Origin: Thermoplasmata archaeon
GTDB lineage: Archaea > Thermoplasmatota > Thermoplasmata > Thermoplasmatales > Thermoplasmataceae
Reading direction: 5' to 3'
Assembly (NCBI GenBank): GCA_021816385.1
Contig: JAKAYJ010000050.1
Span: forward strand, 1-7,987
Length of the DNA: 7,987 nucleotides
The position numbers were made by a program, and so were the translations under genes. The notes below the pieces were generated by a model. That model was not told the DNA's origin. It saw only the letters and a program-made list of their open reading frames with translations, and did not search any database. Below are positions 1 to 6,018 of the stretch, in pieces (positions within the stretch are counted from its first letter, which is position 1; each line of letters begins with the position of its first letter).

Positions 1-1146
1 TCCAATAGTTTCGTAATATGACCAGTATTTTCCATTTTTCCTTTTTCCACCGATCATGACATTGAACATTGTTCCGGATGAGGCAGATGGTATCCCTTCC
101 ACGCACTGGCTGAGAGCATGTAGAACAATATCCGCAATTCTCTGGGTTGTCTCAACATTTCCGCCAGAAACAGGATATGGTCTATGTGGATTAACAAGGG
201 AACCCTCTGGAGCAACTATTTTTATAATTGAATAGAAGCCCTCATTTGTTGGTATATCGCTTTTCAGAGCACTCCTTATGGCAAAGGCGGTAGCAGAAAA
301 AGTCATGCCAGGAACAGCATTTAGTGGATACTCAATTTCACCTGATGTACCTGTAAAGTCGGCAATTACACCTTTCCTGGAAATTTTAACAATAACCTTG
401 AGTGCTACCTTTTCCCTGCCGATCTCAAGATAATCAATCGCCTGAAAAGCACCCTGTTTCCATTCAGACATTGCTCCCAGGCTTAACGCTCTGGAATTTT
501 CCAGGAGTTTTTTCCATGATCTATCTACCAACTCTTTCCCGAATCTATTAAAAAGTTCACCAATCCTCTTTGTACCGGTCCTGTTAGCAGCAATTTGGGC
601 ATTAATGTCACCAAGTGCGGTCTCGGGGTCCTTGAAATTATTCAGGATAATTGACAGCAATTCTCCATTCACAGAATTGTTGCTTACTATCCTGATGGGA
701 GGAATTATAAGACCTTCCTGGAAAAGGTTCTTTGCGTTAGGGTTAAGACTTCCGAAAACTGGACCACCAACATCCACAATATGTGCCTTGTTCACAACAT
801 AGGAAACAATTTCATTTTCTACATACACAGGTGCAATTATGGAGACATCATTCATATGTGTGCCAGAAATATATGGATCATTAGTCATAAGCATATCTCC
901 ATCTTTCAGACTGGTTTCATTTTCCCTCATCCATTGCATGATATTCATGATGCCTATCCTGAATGAACCAAGATGTACCGGGATATGTTCTGCCTGTGCG
1001 ATAACAATCCCATCAGAGTCAGTTATGGCACAACTGTGATCCATTCTCTCCCTGATGTTTGGAGAAAGGGCTGATTTCTTAAGTGCAACTCCCATTTCCT
1101 CCGCAACAAACTGTGTGGCCTTTCCTACAAATTCCCAGTCCGTCAT
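1..1146 (-). CDS. hyuB: Hydantoinase B / oxoprolinase family subunit (HyuB), partial
   Basis: The frame is open from an ATG at 1146 to the window edge (382 codons seen). The family usually runs to about 500-580 residues, so the C-terminal third lies outside. HyuB pairs with HyuA to hydrolyse a cyclic amide (hydantoin, N-methylhydantoin or 5-oxoproline) at the cost of ATP, probably in the cytoplasm; the substrate cannot be told from sequence. Visible family motifs, in order: NIRERMDHSCAITD (30-43), AQAEHIPVHLGS (50-61), TNDPYISGTHMND (88-100), HIVDVGG (122-128, the H-x-x-D-x-GG element), GDINAQIAANRTG (179-191), DFTGTS (263-268), PEGSLVNP (313-320), GGNVETTQRIAD (328-339) and YYETIG (377-382). 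The start follows the hyuA stop directly, with GGTGA 5 nt upstream, so translation is probably coupled to hyuA. No internal stop or frameshift is seen. Family assignment is firm. Confidence 0.93.
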   Translation of the reverse strand, partial: MTDWEFVGKATQFVAEEMGVALKKSALSPNIRERMDHSCAITDSDGIVIAQAEHIPVHLGSFRIGIMNIMQWMRENETSLKDGDMLMTNDPYISGTHMNDVSIIAPVYVENEIVSYVVNKAHIVDVGGPVFGSLNPNAKNLFQEGLIIPPIRIVSNNSVNGELLSIILNNFKDPETALGDINAQIAANRTGTKRIGELFNRFGKELVDRSWKKLLENSRALSLGAMSEWKQGAFQAIDYLEIGREKVALKVIVKISRKGVIADFTGTSGEIEYPLNAVPGMTFSATAFAIRSALKSDIPTNEGFYSIIKIVAPEGSLVNPHRPYPVSGGNVETTQRIADIVLHALSQCVEGIPSASSGTMFNVMIGGKRKNGKYWSYYETIG

Positions 1147-3123
1147 CTATCTCACCTTCAAGTTCAGTTCACCAATTTTTCCAACCTCTGCAGTCCAATT
1201 TTCAGGTATATATGTTGTAGAACCAGGCTCATCTACCAGTGCTAAACCTTCTATTATTGTACCTGGTGGTAGTTGACTTCTTTGATACACCGGGACATCA
1301 ATAAATCCTTTTTTGGAATATACCTTTCTGTATCCAGTTGAAATAATCCCTTTTGCAACCACCTCAACGGCAGGCTTCTCCCTTCTTTCTATTCCAAAGG
1401 CACGAATCATAAATATTTCCACTTCTCTCTCCAGGGTAAATCCATACGCTTCCCTGTGTAATTTTATGAATTCATCTACGATCTTTTTCCTGTCAGGAAG
1501 AGAAACCTTTACAGTAATTTCGGAACCCTGTCCTGCATACCTGCAATCCGCATATAAATCAAACTCTTTAGTTCTGAACCTCGATTCAAGAGCTTCTTCA
1601 AGTTCCCTGAAATCTTTCTGAACATCTTCAGGAAAGGATTTTCTCATCTCATATTTCCAGTCTGAATTGAGAAGTCCAAGGGCACTGAAAACTCCAGGGT
1701 CTGGTGGAATAACAGCATTCCCTAGTCCCATTTCCTGCGCAATCCTCGCTGCATGTTGGGGACCTGCGCCTCCAAAAGCAAAAATTGTGTATTCTGATGG
1801 GTCAATTCCTCTCTCAACTGTCACCATCCTTATGGCCCTGGACATTTCCAGATCAACAAGTTTCAGTGCCTTCAATGCAACATCAACGGGGTCACCAAGC
1901 TTACCTAATGCCTTCATGGCAAGATCCTTTCTCAAGGTGAAATTGCTGCCTGACATTTTTTCATTCAGAATGCCAAGCACAAGATTTGCATCAGTGATAG
2001 TTGGTAGTTTTCCTCCCCTGTTGTATGCTACTGGACCCGGGTCTGATCCGGCACTCATTGGACCAATGTTCATGCCTCCGGCAGAATCCAGCCATATCAC
2101 GGTACCACCACCGGCAGAAACTTCAGCAAGGTCAACAAATGGGTATCTCACGGGATACCCACTCCCCTTTATCATCCTCCCGTAATGTGATTTTCCTCCA
2201 ACTTCATATTCTGAAGTGATTTCAATTCTTCCATCGGTAACTGTGCCGGCTTTCGCAGTTGTTCCTCCCATGTCAAAACTTATAATCCTTGATACGCCAA
2301 GCTTCCCCGCCACGATTGCAGCTGCGACCACGCCTGCTGCCGGACCAGATTCAATTACTGCAACTGGATTAATAACAGCTTCTTCCTCGTCAATTAGTCC
2401 ACCTGAATTTGACATTACACTTATGGGTGGTGAACCAAAGGAAGTGAGATTATCCCTTAACTTTGATAGATATTCAGATACCACGGGCATAAGGGCCCCA
2501 TTAATTACCGTTGTAGATGTCCTTTCATACTCCCTCGGTTCCGGTGCTACTGAACTTGATACACTTACATACCTGAACTCCCTAGAAAGTTCATTCCTGG
2601 CAACTTCTTCGTTCTGGTCATTGAGATAGGAGTGAAGAAAAGAAATGGCTACACTTTCCGGTTTGAATTTCCTGATCTTCTCAATCAGTCTCGAAACATC
2701 ATTCTTTTCCACAGATTTTAAGATCTTTCCAGTGAAATCAGTTCTTTCATCAAGCTCGAATCTTAACTGTCTCGGTACAATAGTTCTGGGTCTCGTAAAT
2801 TCCAGATCATAAAGGGATGGCCTATTCTGCCTTCCAATTTCTATGACATCCCTGAATCCTTTTGTGGTGATTAGTGCGACCCTGGGCAGTTTCATGCCAA
2901 ACTGTCCAAGGAGCGTGTTGGTTGCGATTGTAGTTGCATGAACAAAGTCAACTATGAAATTAACACCGGAATCCTTAACACCATTAACAACTCCAATTTC
3001 TGGGTTTCTGGGGGTTGTAGGGACCTTCAACTTCTTTAAGATTTTATTATTCTGCAAAATCACGATATCGGTGAATGTTCCTCCAATGTCGACAGAAACC
3101 GTCGTCTTATCCATAAATCCCAT
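1147..3123 (-). CDS. hyuA: Hydantoinase A / oxoprolinase family subunit (HyuA), ATP-binding
   Basis: This is the 658-residue partner of HyuB, of normal length for the family. It has an actin/hexokinase-type ATP-binding fold and is thought to activate the cyclic amide or carbonyl by phosphorylation. The N-terminal Hydant_A_N domain carries DIGGTFTDIV (12-21), HATTIATNTLL (62-72) and KGFRDVIEIGRQ (88-99). The Hydantoinase_A core has REYERTSTTVINGAL (197-211), SNSGGL (238-243), ESGPAAGVVAA (258-268), FDMGGTTAKAG (283-293), SAGGGTVIWLD (336-346), GPMSAGSDPGPVAYNRGG (354-371), ITDANLVLG (376-384) and FAFGGAGPQHAARI (448-461). The C-terminal part has RYAGQGSEITV (528-538). The ATG at 3123 has AGGAG 5 nt upstream, which favours it over the in-frame ATG three codons later. 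The stop abuts the hyuB ATG. Acetone/acetophenone carboxylases share this fold, but no third subunit is visible. The substrate (5-oxoproline or a hydantoin) is unknown. Confidence 0.95.
   Translation of the reverse strand: MGFMDKTTVSVDIGGTFTDIVILQNNKILKKLKVPTTPRNPEIGVVNGVKDSGVNFIVDFVHATTIATNTLLGQFGMKLPRVALITTKGFRDVIEIGRQNRPSLYDLEFTRPRTIVPRQLRFELDERTDFTGKILKSVEKNDVSRLIEKIRKFKPESVAISFLHSYLNDQNEEVARNELSREFRYVSVSSSVAPEPREYERTSTTVINGALMPVVSEYLSKLRDNLTSFGSPPISVMSNSGGLIDEEEAVINPVAVIESGPAAGVVAAAIVAGKLGVSRIISFDMGGTTAKAGTVTDGRIEITSEYEVGGKSHYGRMIKGSGYPVRYPFVDLAEVSAGGGTVIWLDSAGGMNIGPMSAGSDPGPVAYNRGGKLPTITDANLVLGILNEKMSGSNFTLRKDLAMKALGKLGDPVDVALKALKLVDLEMSRAIRMVTVERGIDPSEYTIFAFGGAGPQHAARIAQEMGLGNAVIPPDPGVFSALGLLNSDWKYEMRKSFPEDVQKDFRELEEALESRFRTKEFDLYADCRYAGQGSEITVKVSLPDRKKIVDEFIKLHREAYGFTLEREVEIFMIRAFGIERREKPAVEVVAKGIISTGYRKVYSKKGFIDVPVYQRSQLPPGTIIEGLALVDEPGSTTYIPENWTAEVGKIGELNLKVR
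1152..1156 (-). promoter_or_regulatory. Ribosome binding site of hyuB (GGTGA)
   Basis: GGTGA on the minus strand lies 5 nt before the hyuB ATG, inside the last codons of hyuA. It matches the archaeal 16S 3' end (anti-SD ATCACCTCC). It supports the ATG at 1146 and translation coupled to hyuA. Confidence 0.65.
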
Positions 3124-3128
3124 GTAAA

Positions 3129-3133
3129 CTCCT
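3129..3133 (-). promoter_or_regulatory. Ribosome binding site of hyuA (AGGAG)
   Basis: AGGAG with a 5-nt spacer (TTTAC) to the ATG at 3123. It decides for this start over the ATG three codons downstream. It implies a transcript with a 5' leader, or read-through from the upstream PLP-enzyme gene. Confidence 0.7.
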
Positions 3134-3148
3134 GATCAGGCATATGTC

Positions 3149-3176
3149 ATATTTTAAGATTGATCTGCATTCTATA
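3149..3176 (-). promoter_or_regulatory. Possible TATA elements of hyuA
   Basis: Two A/T-rich candidates lie in the 108-nt gap before hyuA on the minus strand. TATAGAA (3170-3176) is preceded by purine-rich AAGAAA and would give a leader of roughly 25 nt that includes the ribosome site. TTAAAATAT (3149-3157) would start transcription almost at the ATG. The first fits the Shine-Dalgarno better. Either hyuAB has its own promoter or it is read from thrB. Confidence 0.3.
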
Positions 3177-3231
3177 CTGATTTCTTGAAAGAGAATAGGA
3201 TGATAACAGGATGTGATCTTACCACATTTGT

Positions 3232-4347
3232 TCAGAGAGAATTTCTAATATCATCTACTAAGCTTTCAGCATCTTCTATGCCGACTGATAGCCTGTATGT
3301 CCTGTCATCTATTCCGAGAATTTTCATCTCCTCATCAGTAAGTGATCTGTGGGACATGGTCTTTGGATGGGCTATTATGGTATTGACTCCCCCAAGAGTA
3401 TTGGCGGGCCTTATCCTTTTCATTGACCTGAATATGTTATATGGATCCTTTTGAATATTCTTTATCTTGAAAGTGAGAACACCACCATATCCTCTAAGGT
3501 TATCTCTGGAATATTCGAAATCTTGATGACTTTCCAGTCCAGGGTAGTTCACATTTTCTATTCCATTTATGGAGCAGAGATTCCTGGCCACGCTTATTCC
3601 ATTCTTGTTAATCTCCTTCATTCTCAACTGGAGGGTCTTTATGCCTCTTATGATCTGATATGCAGTGTTCGGATCCATATTTGTGCCGATTGTTCTCCTT
3701 GTGAGATCAATTCTATCCATAGTTTCGGAACTTCCTGATGCACTTCCACCTATGATGTCATTATGCCCGGAAATGAATTTTGACAGGCTATGAATGACAA
3801 TGTCAGCACCGTAATCTACAGGATTGATATTCTCCGGTGTTGCAAAGGTTGAGTCACAGATTAATATTCCCCCGAAGGAGTGAACTTTTTCAGCAATTTT
3901 TCTCAGGTCGTAAACCCGTAGAGAAGGATTTGAAATAGTTTCCACCAAAACCACTGATTTCTCAGTAATCGAATTCAGTAATGTCTCTGTCCCGGGGCTG
4001 GTGACTTCACCCCTGATACCCCATGATCCAAGAAAATCCCTGATGAATCTGGAACTCCGGGCGAAGGTATCAAGAGTTGTTACAACTTTATCTCCAGGCC
4101 TGAGGAGAGAAAGAAGGGTAGTCGTGATCGCGCCCATTCCAGAGGAAAAACAGACGCTTCTTTCTGTTTTTTCAAGAATATTTATCTGTCTTTCCAGTTC
4201 TTCAACAGTGGGATTTGCCTCCCTTGAATATCTGTACTTCTTTCCCTCCGGGAACATATAAGATGATGTCTGGAATATGGGAAAAGTAATTGGGTAATTT
4301 GGAGGGAGCGCGCTGTCGTTTATTACATGATCTTCAGTTTCGTTCAT
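3232..4347 (-). CDS. Cystathionine gamma-synthase/lyase-type PLP enzyme (Cys/Met metabolism family)
   Basis: A fold-type I PLP enzyme of 371 residues from the ATG at 4347, close to the family's usual 380-400. It probably acts in the cytoplasm in transsulfuration. Conserved elements: YSREANPT (40-47, phosphate-binding Tyr/Arg from the partner subunit), SSGMGAI (68-74), CDSTFATP (164-171, with Asp165 placed to bind the pyridine nitrogen), HSLSKFISGHNDIIGG (186-201, with Lys190 as the PLP Schiff-base lysine), TLGGVNTII (317-325), HPKTMSH (327-333) and YRLSVGIED (351-359, Arg352 for the substrate carboxylate). Two usual motifs are altered: YGGTYR is FARSSR (95-100), and GGVES is GGVNT (319-323). 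It overlaps the end of homoserine kinase by 14 nt, so O-phosphohomoserine is a likely substrate. Cystathionine gamma-synthase, gamma-lyase, homocysteine synthase and methionine gamma-lyase are hard to separate by sequence. A GTG at 4353 is an alternative start, but AGGTG fits better as the ribosome site for the ATG. Confidence 0.9.
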   Translation of the reverse strand: MNETEDHVINDSALPPNYPITFPIFQTSSYMFPEGKKYRYSREANPTVEELERQINILEKTERSVCFSSGMGAITTTLLSLLRPGDKVVTTLDTFARSSRFIRDFLGSWGIRGEVTSPGTETLLNSITEKSVVLVETISNPSLRVYDLRKIAEKVHSFGGILICDSTFATPENINPVDYGADIVIHSLSKFISGHNDIIGGSASGSSETMDRIDLTRRTIGTNMDPNTAYQIIRGIKTLQLRMKEINKNGISVARNLCSINGIENVNYPGLESHQDFEYSRDNLRGYGGVLTFKIKNIQKDPYNIFRSMKRIRPANTLGGVNTIIAHPKTMSHRSLTDEEMKILGIDDRTYRLSVGIEDAESLVDDIRNSL

Positions 4348-5260
4348 AGGCACCTGCAGAAGGATATGAATCTGCCATTATAAAGTCTAGTTCTCTGGAC
4401 TGGAAGTAATGAGTCAAATCCTTCCTTATCTGTCCCTTATCTGTTCTGTCATCGGTGAAGCATAGCATCGCAGGCCCAGCACCACTCAATATAAGTCCGA
4501 TGGCATTGTTTCTTTTGCAGATAGATCTCACATCTACAAGAAAGTCGTATTTGATCATTCTGGCCTGCTCCACAATCTGGTCATCAAGTCCATATTCTAT
4601 CAGGTCCCGGTCTCCCGTAATTATGCCTGCCAGCAGCGAATTGGAGAAATTTATGTTTCTTACAACCTTCTTAAAAGGTATCATCTCAGGGAGAAGTTTC
4701 CTGTTTTCCTGGGTCTTGTTCCTGGCTATGATTTGTGGAACAATGGAAATGAATCCTATATTTTCCGGAACATTGAATTTCCTTATTCTCAACGGAGATT
4801 CGGAAAATACAGCAGAGAAATTACCAATAGTTGATGCAGTAACGTTATCTAGATGGAAGCTTCCTGTTGCGAAATTCTCTCCATAGGATGCGTATCTTAT
4901 TATTTCGTTCACAGGGAGGTCCAGGCTGAAGAGTTCATTCATGAGTACGGAGGATGAAACAGACGCCGCTCCACTGCTTCCAAGCCCCATCCCTACCGGG
5001 ATAGTTGAGTTCAATTCCAGTGATAAATGGGAGATTATTTCAAAATCCTCTGCCATCTTCCTTATCACAGCAAGAGCACTGTTTTCCAGCAGGTCAACAT
5101 CATTCAAATTACTCTTGAAGTCAATTTTCAGCGGTCCCTGCTCTTCATTGATTGACAAATTTCCATCAGAAAAGAATGCACTGTGGCAGATGCCAAAGGA
5201 ATCAAATCCTGAGCCTATATTTGCAGAAGAGCAATAAACTCTCCCAGATACTGATTTCAC
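4334..5260 (-). CDS. thrB: Homoserine kinase (GHMP kinase family)
   Basis: Phosphorylates homoserine with ATP to O-phosphohomoserine, the precursor of threonine and, in some organisms, of cystathionine. It has 308 residues, typical for ThrB. Motifs: ANIGSGFDSFGI (13-24, the N-terminal homoserine kinase signature), IPVGMGLGSSGAAS (87-100, the GHMP phosphate-binding loop), HLDNVTASTIG (136-146), RKLLPE (187-192) and LSGAGPAMLCF (258-268, the C-terminal GHMP motif). The best start is a GTG at 5260. The frame upstream is closed by TAA at 5288-5290, holds no ATG, and the AN..S.FD motif lies close to the N-terminus as expected. No Shine-Dalgarno is present; an A/T-rich TATA-like stretch is centred about 27 nt upstream, which suggests a leaderless transcript. 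The 3' end overlaps the next gene. Other GHMP kinases are less likely given HLDNV and RKLLP. Confidence 0.92.
   Translation of the reverse strand: MKSVSGRVYCSSANIGSGFDSFGICHSAFFSDGNLSINEEQGPLKIDFKSNLNDVDLLENSALAVIRKMAEDFEIISHLSLELNSTIPVGMGLGSSGAASVSSSVLMNELFSLDLPVNEIIRYASYGENFATGSFHLDNVTASTIGNFSAVFSESPLRIRKFNVPENIGFISIVPQIIARNKTQENRKLLPEMIPFKKVVRNINFSNSLLAGIITGDRDLIEYGLDDQIVEQARMIKYDFLVDVRSICKRNNAIGLILSGAGPAMLCFTDDRTDKGQIRKDLTHYFQSRELDFIMADSYPSAGAYERN
4351..4355 (-). promoter_or_regulatory. Ribosome binding site of the PLP enzyme (AGGTG)
   Basis: AGGTG ends 3 nt before the ATG at 4347 and lies within the thrB coding region. The same bases contain the alternative GTG start at 4353. Reading them as a ribosome site makes the ATG the better start. 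Confidence 0.4.
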
Positions 5261-5279
5261 AGCAGGAAAACCATTGAAA

Positions 5280-5294
5280 TTAATTAATTATTTA
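5280..5294 (-). promoter_or_regulatory. TATA-like promoter of thrB
   Basis: On the minus strand an A/T-only stretch (AAATAATTAATTAA) is centred near 5287, about 27 nt before the GTG at 5260. That is the usual archaeal TATA-to-start spacing. With no Shine-Dalgarno, a leaderless thrB transcript beginning at or next to the GTG is the simplest reading. Confidence 0.55.
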
Positions 5295-5323
5295 GTCATT
5301 CAAAATTACTGTAAGGAATATTT

Positions 5324-5710
5324 TTACTTTCTGCTCTTTATTACATCTATCAATAGCATCTTATCATAGTCTATCTTGAATTTAATCTTCTTTGCCTTCA
5401 GGATCTTTGCAATCTGATCTCCGATTTCGTGAATATTCTCATTGGGTGACAGTCTTGCAACTATCATTTCTTTCCTGTCCATAGGGAATAACAGGGAAAG
5501 GTCAGTCTGATCGGAATAAAATCCCATGGGCTTCTTATTGTTGTTTATTTCCCTCATATTGAGTTCATACTTGACCTGGATTTGCTGTTCCTCTTCAGGA
5601 ATCTGCTTCTTTTCTCCTTTAATTATTGCAAATATTTCAGCAAACGCCTTATCCAGTGATTTCCATGAAAAATCATCATCGAAATAGAAATGTACAGACC
5701 AGTTCTTCAC
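5324..5710 (-). CDS. Hypothetical protein, 128 residues
   Basis: I do not recognise this family. It is a small, charged, soluble-looking protein with no signal peptide, membrane segment or cysteine. The N-terminus has an aromatic/acidic strand, VHFYFDDDFSW (6-16), followed by a likely amphipathic helix (18-31). A polar Glu/Gln stretch (38-44) and a strand follow (45-52), then NNNKK (57-61), a second hydrophobic stretch (82-87) and a Lys-rich helix/strand at the C-terminus (99-128). The predicted pattern is alternating alpha and beta. The start is a GTG at 5710. No in-frame ATG lies upstream; the ATG just before it runs straight into TGA in another frame. A TATA-like element is centred about 25 nt upstream, fitting a leaderless message. 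It ends 63 nt before thrB on the same strand, so some transcripts may run into thrB. Its codon use resembles its neighbours, which supports a real gene. Confidence 0.7.
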   Translation of the reverse strand: MKNWSVHFYFDDDFSWKSLDKAFAEIFAIIKGEKKQIPEEEQQIQVKYELNMREINNNKKPMGFYSDQTDLSLLFPMDRKEMIVARLSPNENIHEIGDQIAKILKAKKIKFKIDYDKMLLIDVIKSRK

Positions 5711-5728
5711 ATATCCATATATCTTGTC

Positions 5729-5740
5729 TTTATAATTAAT
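5729..5740 (-). promoter_or_regulatory. TATA-like promoter of the 128-residue gene
   Basis: ATTAATTATAAA on the minus strand is centred about 25 nt before the GTG at 5710. No ribosome site is present, so a leaderless transcript is likely. A second A/T element (TTATAA, near 5745) could act instead, giving a leader of about 10 nt. Confidence 0.45.
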
Positions 5741-5792
5741 TTGTTATAAGCACGACAATTTTTTCAGCTATCACTCTTTATGTGAATCTATT

Positions 5793-5808
5793 GAAAGATT
5801 TTAATATA
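5793..5808 (+). promoter_or_regulatory. BRE/TATA promoter of tRNA-Gln
   Basis: Purine-rich GAAAGA (5793-5798, BRE-like) followed by TTTTAATATA (5799-5808). The box centre is about 26 nt before the first tRNA base, so transcription should begin at or very near the mature 5' end. Confidence 0.6.
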
Positions 5809-5829
5809 GTTGTTAAATAGGGAGTCTAT

Positions 5830-5902
5830 AGCTCTGTGGTGTAGTGGCCAAGCATAGTGGGCTCTGGACCCGCCGACGGCAGTTCGAATCTGCCCAGAGC
5901 TA
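5830..5902 (+). tRNA. tRNA-Gln (anticodon CUG)
   Basis: A complete cloverleaf can be drawn. The acceptor stem is AGCTCTG (5830-5836) with CAGAGCT (5895-5901), 7 of 7 pairs, and the discriminator is A5902. The D stem is GTGT/GCAT (5839-5842 with 5852-5855, two G-T wobbles), with GG in the D loop. The anticodon stem is GTGGG/CCCGC (5857-5861 with 5869-5873), and the loop CTCTGGA gives anticodon CTG at 5864-5866, which reads CAG (Gln). The T stem is GGCAG/CTGCC (5878-5882 with 5890-5894) with loop TTCGAAT. No intron and no encoded CCA. A TATA-like box sits about 26 nt before the 5' end. Confidence 0.96.
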
Positions 5903-5985
5903 CTTATTGAAGAAATTAAATCTAATATGGATAAATTTTAGGAAATTTAATGGATTTATTAGGATCCATGTGAGAAAATTCAAAC

Positions 5986-5999
5986 TTAAATGTAAATAG
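5986..5999 (+). promoter_or_regulatory. TATA-like promoter of the 161-residue gene
   Basis: TTAAATGTAAATAG is centred about 26 nt before the ATG at 6019. No Shine-Dalgarno follows. The match to a TATA box is loose, so this is tentative; read-through from the tRNA promoter is also possible. Confidence 0.35.
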
Positions 6000-6018
6000 T
6001 TTGACTTAATACGTGTTC

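Noticed and set aside
122..128. HIVDVGG in HyuB (residues 122-128) as a damaged HHAD motif
   Set aside because: Only the first His and the Asp appear to be the fixed parts of H-x-x-D-x-GG; the middle residues vary in the family, so this is probably normal. The numbers here are residue positions; the bases are about 763-783 on the minus strand.
1667..2629. Long plus-strand open frames opposite hyuA (also 1313-1621)
   Set aside because: They lie wholly antisense to a gene with complete family motifs, have unlikely compositions and show no family motif or convincing ribosome site.
3211..3227. Inverted repeat ATGTG/CACAT after the PLP-enzyme gene as a terminator
   Set aside because: The stem is only 5 bp and no U-rich run follows on the minus strand.
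4351..4353. GTG start for the PLP enzyme
   Set aside because: It has no ribosome site of its own, and the same bases form AGGTG just before the ATG at 4347. Kept only as an alternative.
4455..4886. Plus-strand open frame of 143 codons inside thrB
   Set aside because: Antisense to an intact homoserine kinase; the GHMP motifs on the minus strand explain the conservation.
5883..5902. tRNA-Gln 3' end as an integration attachment site
   Set aside because: I saw no second copy of the tRNA 3' end nearby and no integrase or mobile genes, so there is no support for an integrated element.
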